Origin: Stentor roeselii
Lineage: Eukaryota; Ciliophora; Heterotrichea; Heterotrichida; Stentoridae
Direction: 5' to 3'
Assembly: GCA_006503475.1 (NCBI GenBank)
Contig: RSEH01000207.1
Coordinates: forward strand, 1 to 64,000
Length of the DNA stretch: 64,000 nt
A program made the translations under genes and the position numbers. Below, one piece after another: positions 10,039 through 18,457 of this stretch. The notes beneath the pieces are model-generated. The model had not been told where the DNA came from, made no database searches, and saw only the letters and a program-made list of their open reading frames with translations. Numbering within the stretch: position 1 is the first letter of the stretch; each line of letters begins with the position of its first letter.

Positions 10039-11270
10039 GATTAGTTACTAATTCTTGATAATAATTTCTAATAATATATATCTACTTGAACTTAGATATT
10101 AACCTAACTCTAATATTTATTAGGAAGATTCCTATAATATAAATCAAAATAGATGGGTAAGTTAGCATAAGTTTAAAATTTATAATTAAGTTATATTTGA
10201 TATGTTTTTTACCTATTAAGATAAATTTTTCTTATCATAAGTCATTTGGAAGAGTTCTAAAATTTTTGATGGTGACATTTTGTTACTTAAAACAGCATTT
10301 CTTCAAACAAGAGCGCTTCATATGCATAGGTTCCAATTTATATTGATGTTACATTCTTTAAAATAAAAAACCAATCTACAATTTTTTTGTGATATTACGA
10401 TGCCATTTAAGTCAGAAATTCAATCCTAATGTTATATTAAAAAACTTATAATTAAATATTCACATTTTGTATCAGCTTTAACAGCCATTATTATATTTTA
10501 GATTTAAATCTCTTATAAATCCCCCTGGCTGAAGCCAGGTGGCTACCAGGTGGCTTCTAGGGCCCTACAAAGTTCTAGCAGAGGTCACACTTGTTAAATC
10601 TTGTAATGCTTCATAAAAAAAAAATTTCTGTTTCATGCTCAAATTAGAAGGTTTTGGTATCAAATCCAGAAAAAAATTAATTACTAAAACCTTTAAAGAA
10701 TGATTAAATATATTATACAAGTTTATCCTTATCCAAATGTGATAGATATTTAGTATATTTAACAAAAACAGAAAAAAATTTTATACATGAGTTAAAAAAA
10801 TACTTCAAAATATAGCAGAAATATTATCGTTTTTTAGAATTCAATAAAAGTGTAAATCTCAATGAACTTGGAAGTAATAAATTAGTGAAAATATTTTCTT
10901 CATTCGGAGAATTCATGAAAATTTAAATGATGGTGAAGATTTCAAGGGTCTTCCAATGAATAGTTCAAAGGAAACATCAATACAGCAAACGATTTATTTG
11001 AAGCTTGTATGAGGTGAATATGAATAAATAAAATCATTAATCTATAAATAATTTACTAACATGCTTTACTTTTAATTTTCTTATATCATAGTCTTTCTAT
11101 ATCAATTTCTAAGCCATCTAATTTTTTTATTAATCAACACCTTGAAGTATTGTCTTGATTTTTCTAGAACTTGATTTAATATCTATGCATAGAAATTTTA
11201 AACATAACTTACTACAGAAATATTCACTATGCATCTAAATAATATTATACCTAATTTAATATTCATTAAT
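10039..11270. other. AT-rich intergenic; small GC-rich palindrome at 10521-10568
   Basis: No gene is supported on either strand. A short GC-rich island stands out near 10521-10568. It holds the inverted repeat CCTGGCT-GA-AGCCAGG (10524-10539) and two direct copies of AGGTGGCT (10537-10544, 10548-10555). Confidence 0.5.
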
Positions 11271-12977
11271 CTAATGCAAATTAGAAAACGTTCTAGTTGC
11301 AGGGATCATGTTAAAGAATGCCAGAGCTTCTGAAAACGAAGGCCTTGTATTTGGATCAACAGAAAGCATTTTCCCAATAGCCTTCTTAGTATCCTTCGAA
11401 ATCTCCGTAATATTCTGAATATCATTAAAAATAATTTCAGGAGTCATATTCTGTACATTTTTATAAGTAAGCAACTGGTAAAAAACAAGTCCAAGAGCAT
11501 AAACATCAGCCTTTTCCCTGTTAAAATTAGCTGTTTTCTGCCCAGCACTCAAAGCAGCCCTCTGCTCAGGCGAAATATATCCTTCAGTGCCCTGTATAGG
11601 AAAATAGCCAGTAGCCGAGAAGGTAACATCTTGAATCTTAATCAAAGAGATATCAAAATCGATTATTTTGATATTCCACTGGTCATCAATCAACATATTG
11701 TGAGGTTTGATATCATTATGAAGTATACCCAAGTCAGCCATTGTTTTAAAAGAAGAAACCAGCTTGTAAGTGACAATCAAATACTGCACTTCGCTGAACT
11801 TAAATTTTATTTCTTTCAAATGATTGATGTAGTCCATTAAATTACTTTCATACCATTCCATAACCATGTTGATTTTACCATTCTCAAGGAAAGTCCCGTA
11901 ATACTTCAAGAAGCAGTTCGTGTTGTCAGCTAATTTCGAAAGAGCTTCATAGATCTTTATTTCTTTCGTCGCCTTTAAAAGGTCTGCCTGTTGGGTTGAT
12001 GATGAGTAAACTTTAACACAGACTGGGGTTCCTTTCATGTCTCCATCAAAAATACTGATCTTTAGTTTACCTTTAGGCATCATATATCGAGCTGGTTTTT
12101 TCACAGTGATCAGCGATTTGTCAAAGTTGTAAATTCCTGAATCAAGGCTTGAAGAACTTGCAGGTTTTGATGAGGTTTGAGGAACTTCTGATGGTGTCGG
12201 CTGCAAGGTGTTATCCAATAAGATTTTCAGCTCTTTCGCTTCTTTTCTCACATCAGGATCTTCACAAATTTCTTCTAAATTTTTGAGTAGTTCGGCAGAA
12301 GCAATTATTTTTGATTCTTTATGTTTTCCTGTGATATTTAAATTATTTGAAGACAAGGCTTGGATGTACTTGAAAACAAATTCAGCTGAAGCGTAGGCCA
12401 TGTCCTTTGTGTATAGACCGATTCTCTTAGCGATCAGCAACTGGTTTATTACGTATTTAATGTCATTCCCTGGAATATCGGCTTCACTAAACACTTTAAT
12501 TTTTGTCCAAAGTGAAAAAAGGAAAATATTTGCCTGCTTTTTAAAGAAAAAGTTGAAGTTTTCCAAGTGATCTTCATAGATTTTTACTATTTCTGCAAGT
12601 TTCAAAGCATTATAAAGAGCATTTTCTTCATCGAAATTGCAGAATTCATTCAACAATATGTTATCAATACACTTAGCAACTAATTTATTTTTCTCTGAGT
12701 TGGTTACTATCAGTGCTCCATAAAGAGCCCAATTAAGATAATTTGTAAAATTTTCAATGTTTGTAGTAGAAATACAAGAACCAGAGCTTTCACACTTAAG
12801 AAGGAATATAATCGACCAATATTCGAGTTGGCCCTTGTTTCCTTGAATAAGTGGTAGAGTCTCTATGAGGGTCTGAAGGGAAGAGTTATAGTCCAGATTA
12901 AGCAGTAGTTTTGAACTTGATTGCTGTTTTAGGTTAGAGTGTAAAAGTCTCGCATGTGAATTGAGATCTACTGACAT
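11271..12977 (-). CDS. Atypical protein kinase with helical N-terminal region
   Basis: The protein has 568 residues. About 1-285 are helical and unrecognised, and the kinase domain spans about 300-560. The ATP-site lysine is in VCVKVY, the helix-C Glu in ATKEIKIYEAL, and the catalytic loop is GILHNDIKPHNML (HND in place of HRD, catalytic Asp kept). The metal-binding motif is IIDFDIS (DFD in place of DFG, Asp kept), and GTEGYISPEQ is the APE-like segment. The usual glycine-rich loop is not clear. The key ionic residues remain, so activity is plausible. Large kinase families are typical of ciliates. The 5' end at ATG 12977 is the first in frame. The target is unknown. Confidence 0.85.
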   Translation of the reverse strand: MSVDLNSHARLLHSNLKQQSSSKLLLNLDYNSSLQTLIETLPLIQGNKGQLEYWSIIFLLKCESSGSCISTTNIENFTNYLNWALYGALIVTNSEKNKLVAKCIDNILLNEFCNFDEENALYNALKLAEIVKIYEDHLENFNFFFKKQANIFLFSLWTKIKVFSEADIPGNDIKYVINQLLIAKRIGLYTKDMAYASAEFVFKYIQALSSNNLNITGKHKESKIIASAELLKNLEEICEDPDVRKEAKELKILLDNTLQPTPSEVPQTSSKPASSSSLDSGIYNFDKSLITVKKPARYMMPKGKLKISIFDGDMKGTPVCVKVYSSSTQQADLLKATKEIKIYEALSKLADNTNCFLKYYGTFLENGKINMVMEWYESNLMDYINHLKEIKFKFSEVQYLIVTYKLVSSFKTMADLGILHNDIKPHNMLIDDQWNIKIIDFDISLIKIQDVTFSATGYFPIQGTEGYISPEQRAALSAGQKTANFNREKADVYALGLVFYQLLTYKNVQNMTPEIIFNDIQNITEISKDTKKAIGKMLSVDPNTRPSFSEALAFFNMIPATRTFSNLH

Positions 12978-14000
12978 TATTTATATTAGATAAAACTTTT
13001 GAGGAAAAGCTATTGAATTCATTAATTTTGTTGAAAGATTTGCTCTATGAGCAGCTAGGGCTGAAATAAATTTAATTAATCCTACATTTTTTTAGGAAGA
13101 AAATACTTAGAAGATCTTGATTAAATTTTATTAGAGGATTTATGATGGGACGCTCTGAATTTTACAGTTATAGTTATTTCAATGCTTAAGTTTATTTTGA
13201 TCAATCATTATTAAATGATAGTTCTATCAGTGCACTTTGAATTTGTTTTTTTTTTTCAGTTATCCACGTTTATATTCTTTACTTTCGGCCGTTTAAAGAG
13301 ATAGCTGCCATGAAGTCTTAAATAATTGGTTAGGTTTGTGCCATTCTTATTATTATACTATAAAAATTTATCTTTCCTTTAGTTGATCTATCAACAAACA
13401 TTTACATAAATGGAGTTTTGTTAATGTCATTTTGTTTTGAATTTACCTTTAGTCGTGCATTACATTTTATTCTTTTTTTGGAAAGGTAAAACAACTTAAT
13501 CTTAAAATTTTTGAGTAAGAATGGAAAAAATGTTTAAAAAATGCATAGAGTATTTCATAGAAGAATATAACAATCATAGAAGACAGAGTCCTCTAAATTT
13601 TTACCTTTCCTTTTCCTTGTGTAAAAATCAATATAATAATTAAGATTAGTAAAACCAATTAAAGTATAATTATCACAATTGAAAATGGAACTATTTAGAT
13701 AATCAAACTATAAGATGATACAAATGAATTACATTCAATGATTTCATAATTTCATTCAGATCGAACCATGCAATTAAATGATCAAATTATCTAAATAAAC
13801 AATAAATCATTAACCAGATTACCATCAAACTCAGCTTATAATTTCTATAAATTGACTTCAAGGTACTTTATCTTATTTACGATATTCAACTTAAATATTT
13901 AAATTTCTTAACTTCCCTCATATAAATTTTTACTTTCAAGTAAACCTAATCTCAAATAATCTTGCAAAATATCAAAACACGATTAACTCCTTTAAAAAAT
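12978..14000. other. AT-rich intergenic between divergent genes
   Basis: About 1 kb without a supported gene on either strand. It separates the minus-strand kinase from the plus-strand MoaA gene and so holds both promoters. I see no recognisable element beyond T-rich and A-rich runs. Confidence 0.5.
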
Positions 14001-14945
14001 ATGGCTTTGATAGATTCCTTCAATAGAGTCCACAACTATCTTCGTCTCTCATTAACCAGTTCCTGCAACTTCAAATGTTCCTACTGCTACTCGTCAGAAA
14101 CTCCAAAAGAAAGCGTTTCAGTATCATTCCTAATGCGTTTAGTATCCTTATTCGCAGCGCAAGGAGTGACCAAAGTGCGTCTGACAGGAGGAGAGCCGTT
14201 GATCCACCCAAAAATCCTGGAAATAGCAAAATCAGTAAAGCAAGTGAAAGGAATAAATCACTTAGCAATAACCACAAACGGTTTACTACTGCGCAGACAC
14301 CTTCCAGGCCTGTTATCAGCAGGTCTAAATTCAATAAACCTGAGTCTAGACTCATTAATCCCAGCGAAATTCGCCTTCATCTCGAAAGTCGACGGTTTTT
14401 CCAAAGTCTGGCAAGGTTTCAACGAGTGTCTTGGAAAAGTTTCCCTGAAGCTGAACTGTGTGGCCATGAAAGGAGTGAACGACGATGAAATCCTTGATTT
14501 TATCGAACTTGCGAAAGACCGAGAAATCAGTGTGAGGTTCATTGAATTCGTTCCTTACACAGGGAACCAGTGGGAAGACAAGCGGTTCATTTCACATGAG
14601 GACATTTTGAAGGTCATCAGTCAAAAGTACGCCTTTCGAAGGATCCTCGAGAACGACCCCATTGCGAAGTACTACAAAATCGACGGGTTCGCCGGAAGCT
14701 TCGGAGTCATCGGGTCCATTTCAGAGCCGTTCTGTGATCGCTGCGACCGACTCAGGATCACTGCTGACGGAAAGTTCAAGGTTTGCCTCAACTCGCCGCA
14801 GGAAGTCACTCTGGATGAGCAGATGACTGATGAAGAGCTGTTGAAAGTCATCAAACTTGAACTTTGGAATAAGCCAAAAGAACATGGAGGCGTCAACAAC
14901 ATGATCGGAAACGGAAATCGTCCCATGATCGCCATAGGAGGTTAG
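14001..14945 (+). CDS. MOCS1A: GTP 3',8-cyclase MoaA/MOCS1A, molybdenum cofactor synthesis
   Basis: This radical-SAM enzyme makes 3',8-cyclo-H2GTP, the first step of molybdenum cofactor synthesis (with MoaC/MOCS1B). The 314 residues carry both 4Fe-4S sites: CNFKCSYC at Cys22/26/29, and C-terminal FCDRC...C at about 245, 248 and 262. LTGGEPL is the SAM-binding segment, and the essential terminal Gly-Gly is present (IAIGG end). The start chosen is ATG 14001, giving MALIDSFNRVHNYLRLSLT, the usual MoaA beginning. The frame is open a little further upstream but has no ATG. No mitochondrial presequence is evident. It ends only 5 bp before the ATG of the importin gene. The Gly-Gly must be terminal, so a fusion with the next gene is unlikely. 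Confidence 0.93.
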   Translation: MALIDSFNRVHNYLRLSLTSSCNFKCSYCYSSETPKESVSVSFLMRLVSLFAAQGVTKVRLTGGEPLIHPKILEIAKSVKQVKGINHLAITTNGLLLRRHLPGLLSAGLNSINLSLDSLIPAKFAFISKVDGFSKVWQGFNECLGKVSLKLNCVAMKGVNDDEILDFIELAKDREISVRFIEFVPYTGNQWEDKRFISHEDILKVISQKYAFRRILENDPIAKYYKIDGFAGSFGVIGSISEPFCDRCDRLRITADGKFKVCLNSPQEVTLDEQMTDEELLKVIKLELWNKPKEHGGVNNMIGNGNRPMIAIGG

Positions 14946-14950
14946 TAATT

Positions 14951-17900
14951 ATGGAAAGTTATCCAAGAAGACTCTTTGAATTGATGCAGATGGTCTTGTT
15001 TGGAAACCAATTTGATAGAAATGACGCCCAAGATCAGATTGAAAAATTTAAACGAGAAAGACCTGAAGAACTTTTAGATGAACTTGGAAGAATTTATTTG
15101 GGTTGTGAGGAAAAAATGAAGAAATTGGCTTGTGTGATTTTTAGACAAATACTTAAAATTGAATCGTTTTTGAGTAGGAATGAAATGGATTTGAGAAATT
15201 TTGGACAGAAATTTTGTGAAATGTTTTTGGACCTGCTGAGGCAGGAGAAGAAAGAACTTCAGGGAAATTTGATTTGTTGTGTTGTTGAGTTGTTTGAGGT
15301 TCTTGCTGCAGCTAGTTGTTATGATGGCTTTTTTGATAAAATCTTGGAGTTGATGAGAGAAACAGAAGATCGCATCTCTTCTGGTCTTAGAATTTTAAGT
15401 GAAATTTGCACTTTCGTCCATCCAAGTATTTTCCAAATGAGGGACTTTTTTAGTGATATCTGCAAGAAATGTTTAGAAAGTGATTGTTTTTATATCAGGA
15501 GTTCAAGTGTGAAGTTTACTTGCAAGTATCTAGAAATTTTAAATGAAAACGAAATAAACGAGTTCAGACAAATGTGGGAATTAGTCATTTCTTATCTAAA
15601 AAAACAAGTAAAAAAAAATTCTAAAGAAACTATTCAAGATATTAATGAACTAAGAGACCTGGCAGAAGCAAATCCTTCAGTCTTTAAATGTTACTTAAAA
15701 GATATCGTCGAAATGATAGACTCAGTTCGAATCACAGGAGTCGACGAGTTGAATCTGTTGAATTGTTTTTACCAGCTGATTGAGTTCACATTATCGAGTA
15801 TCGGCGATGAACTCTTAACAAATTTTCCAAGTTTTGCCAAGTTGATAGATTCTATCTTTGAGTTCATGAGCTATCAAAAGCTCTTGTTTGAAGAAGACTG
15901 GCTTAGCCCTGAAGCAGGGCACAACGAAGACGACCTGAACGATTCCACTGAAATTGACTATAGCAGAATAGGCGCCAATTATATCTCAAACATTGTGAAT
16001 TTTTTAGGGGAAAGCTCGACTCTTCCTTACATTTTCAGTCTGATTGATAAGTATTTTTCTTCGAACTGTGTAGAAAGAATTAATTCAGCTCTACTCATAC
16101 TAAACGAGTTACCTCAATACACAGATAAAAAGTCTCATTTTTCTATTTACATCTCTAGATTTCCTTCCCTTCTACAAGAACCGAATCCTAAAATAGCATC
16201 ATCAGTTTTGAACTGCATTACAAGTTTATCTGAAAACTACTCAGAACAATTCACTGAAACTTTTCATGAGTTAATAATGAATGATCTTCTAAATCTTCTT
16301 AATTCACCAACAACCCGACTTGTGAACGATGCTCTAAAGTCACTAAAAAGTTTTTTCAGTCATTCAGGTTATCTCCTTTTCAGTCTCTACAAATCGAGAA
16401 CCCTTTCCCAGTTACTCAACCTTTTAAACCACGTTAACTCATCAGTCCAAAACGAGTGCCTCGGACTATTGATTGTCCTCTGCAACCTTTATTCTCAACA
16501 ACTGCAAGACTGGCAATACCCGATCTTCAACAGTCTAAATAACCTCATCTTCTCCAACTCACTTCTGAGAGTTCGAGGAAAAGCTTTGGAAGCAGCATCA
16601 GTGATTTGTGTAAAAATAGAAAGTCAGTCAAAAAAAGCACTTTGCCAACAACTGATGAAATTAGTTTTAAGTGCACAAGAGCAAATGATTGAGCAGGACT
16701 CGGCGATGAGAGCTTTTGTGTTGAGTGTTTGGCAGATTTTAGCTCCTATTCTGGGTGTTAATATTTCTGAGTATATTGAAGGGATTCTTTCAGTGATTTT
16801 AGCTATTTTGGAAGGGAATCAAGGAGAAAGGAGTTTGGAAGGAGATTCAAAAAGTGACGGGAAAGTGAATTCCACTTGCAACCAAGAAATTGTTAATGCT
16901 TGTGAAGCCTTGATGATTATTTCTAATAACCTTCGAGTTCTTTTCAGCCCTTTCTTGGTAAGGACGACGAAAGATGTGTTAAACTTACTTGATTCTAAGT
17001 TTTCATCAGGGGTTCAAGAATCAGCTGCTGTAGTTTTACCTGTTTTTATTCAGATCTTTAAAGAATCAGGTCAGTCTGACCCTATCTTCATTCGAGAAAT
17101 CCTCAAAAAGCTTTGGGACCAGGTCTCTGAAGAATACGACAAAAAGCTTCAGTCAGTTTTCATCGGTTCTATCAAGTCATCACTTGAAAACTTTCAGGAA
17201 AACTGGATGACTTGTGAGGAGTTTCAAGTCACTTCAAAGAACCTGATCACTATTTTAAAAAATTCCTTTTTCGAGTTCAAAGCCGTTTCTTCAATCACAT
17301 CAAATAAAGCAACTTTTCCAGAAGAAATAGACGAACTCAATGTAATGATCAGTGAACTTCTCTCAACTTTGATGAAAACTCATAAAAACTACTGTTCTCT
17401 ACTCGCTGAACATATCACGACTCAGTTATTTTCTCTTTTCCTGAACCCTGAAGAACCTGCTCAGTACCACAAGGCAGCTTTATTCATCATGGACGACATG
17501 ATTGAAAATCTTGATTTTCTCCTTCTTGAAAAATATTGGGACCCTTTTTTTCAGTCTTTGAACAGCCACGCTCTTCACCCTGACCCTGAAGTCAGACAAG
17601 CTGCTTACTATGGAATCGGCCTCATGATGCAAAAAAGTCCTCGAAACTTCTTCAAGACTCAACATTTGGATATTATCAATCTTCTGAAAAATGCGACTTT
17701 TTCTCAGGTTAATCAAGGAAAAAAAAATGTTTATGCTAAGGAAAATGCTTTTTCAGCACTTTTGAAATTTTTTAGGTTTCAGGGTCAAACTTGGGAAATA
17801 ATTGAAAATTTTCAGGGTGTTGTTGAAAGCCTTCCAATTATTTATGATAAGGAAGAGGCTAAGGTCGCTAATGACTTGATTTGTGAAATTTGCTTTCAGA

Positions 17901-18118
17901 ACTTTGAATTGATTTTTGATAGGGAAAATAATGTTGAGAGGGCTTTTAAAGTTTTTGCTGTTGTTTTAGATACACAGCTGTGCGAGGTTTTAACTATTCG
18001 CAAAATTCAGGCTATATTGAAAAGACTTGTTGAAAAATATCCTGTATTTGTAGAGAAAGCTTTCGAAGATTTAAGTGAGTTGCATCAGAGAAAACTTAAG
18101 GTGTTACTTGAGGAATGA
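14951..18118 (+). CDS. Importin-beta family karyopherin (importin-4/5-like)
   Basis: This 1055-residue all-helical protein is built of HEAT-type repeats. An acidic, Asp-rich stretch (AGHNEDDLNDSTEIDY, about 325-340) leads into a segment like that of importin-4/5 (Kap121/Kap123). Its length also matches that group (about 1050-1100). Such karyopherins carry histones and ribosomal proteins into the nucleus in a Ran-GTP-dependent way. The start is ATG 14951, only 5 bp after the MoaA stop, so its promoter must lie in or before the MoaA gene unless the two are co-transcribed. It is one of the few genes here ending in TGA. All its Trp codons are TGG. The exact orthologue (4 versus 5) was not resolved. 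Confidence 0.82.
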   Translation: MESYPRRLFELMQMVLFGNQFDRNDAQDQIEKFKRERPEELLDELGRIYLGCEEKMKKLACVIFRQILKIESFLSRNEMDLRNFGQKFCEMFLDLLRQEKKELQGNLICCVVELFEVLAAASCYDGFFDKILELMRETEDRISSGLRILSEICTFVHPSIFQMRDFFSDICKKCLESDCFYIRSSSVKFTCKYLEILNENEINEFRQMWELVISYLKKQVKKNSKETIQDINELRDLAEANPSVFKCYLKDIVEMIDSVRITGVDELNLLNCFYQLIEFTLSSIGDELLTNFPSFAKLIDSIFEFMSYQKLLFEEDWLSPEAGHNEDDLNDSTEIDYSRIGANYISNIVNFLGESSTLPYIFSLIDKYFSSNCVERINSALLILNELPQYTDKKSHFSIYISRFPSLLQEPNPKIASSVLNCITSLSENYSEQFTETFHELIMNDLLNLLNSPTTRLVNDALKSLKSFFSHSGYLLFSLYKSRTLSQLLNLLNHVNSSVQNECLGLLIVLCNLYSQQLQDWQYPIFNSLNNLIFSNSLLRVRGKALEAASVICVKIESQSKKALCQQLMKLVLSAQEQMIEQDSAMRAFVLSVWQILAPILGVNISEYIEGILSVILAILEGNQGERSLEGDSKSDGKVNSTCNQEIVNACEALMIISNNLRVLFSPFLVRTTKDVLNLLDSKFSSGVQESAAVVLPVFIQIFKESGQSDPIFIREILKKLWDQVSEEYDKKLQSVFIGSIKSSLENFQENWMTCEEFQVTSKNLITILKNSFFEFKAVSSITSNKATFPEEIDELNVMISELLSTLMKTHKNYCSLLAEHITTQLFSLFLNPEEPAQYHKAALFIMDDMIENLDFLLLEKYWDPFFQSLNSHALHPDPEVRQAAYYGIGLMMQKSPRNFFKTQHLDIINLLKNATFSQVNQGKKNVYAKENAFSALLKFFRFQGQTWEIIENFQGVVESLPIIYDKEEAKVANDLICEICFQNFELIFDRENNVERAFKVFAVVLDTQLCEVLTIRKIQAILKRLVEKYPVFVEKAFEDLSELHQRKLKVLLEE

Positions 18119-18457
18119 TTTTGAATTAGTTAAGTATCAACAGTGATAATTATAAAAATAGACTAAAAGATTATTTTGAGTTCAATAATTAATAAATTCT
18201 TCTACATTACCTAAATTCATTCTACCTTCAATATCAACTTCTTCCACATATAATTAAAGAAGCAGCTCTCTTCATCGATACTTCATAATTAATTACTCTA
18301 TTAATCAAATCAGTTATAACAAAAGGTCTTCTTAATCCAAATCATTTGTTTTCCCACATCTTCATTCTACCTTCAATATCAACTTCTTCCAAACATCATT
18401 AAAAACCAACTCACTTCATCCATACTTCATCATTAATTACTCTATTAATTGAATCAG
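18119..18457. repeat. About 145-bp tandem duplication in the convergent intergenic
   Basis: Bases 18216-18359 are repeated at 18361-18503 with few changes (start TTCATTCTACCTTCAATATC in both). The second copy extends into the last codons of the gene ending at 18458. The first therefore carries a dead copy of that gene's 3' end and its flank. No other gene is seen here. Confidence 0.85.

Noticed and set aside
327-10325. AAGAGCGC octamer at about 330, 5470 and 10313 as a shared promoter element
   Set aside because: Distances and orientation to genes are inconsistent, and three hits in this region are too few.
14943-14955. MoaA-importin fusion through a missed intron
   Set aside because: MoaA needs a free C-terminal Gly-Gly, which is present, and no GT-AG 15-16-nt segment lies at the junction.
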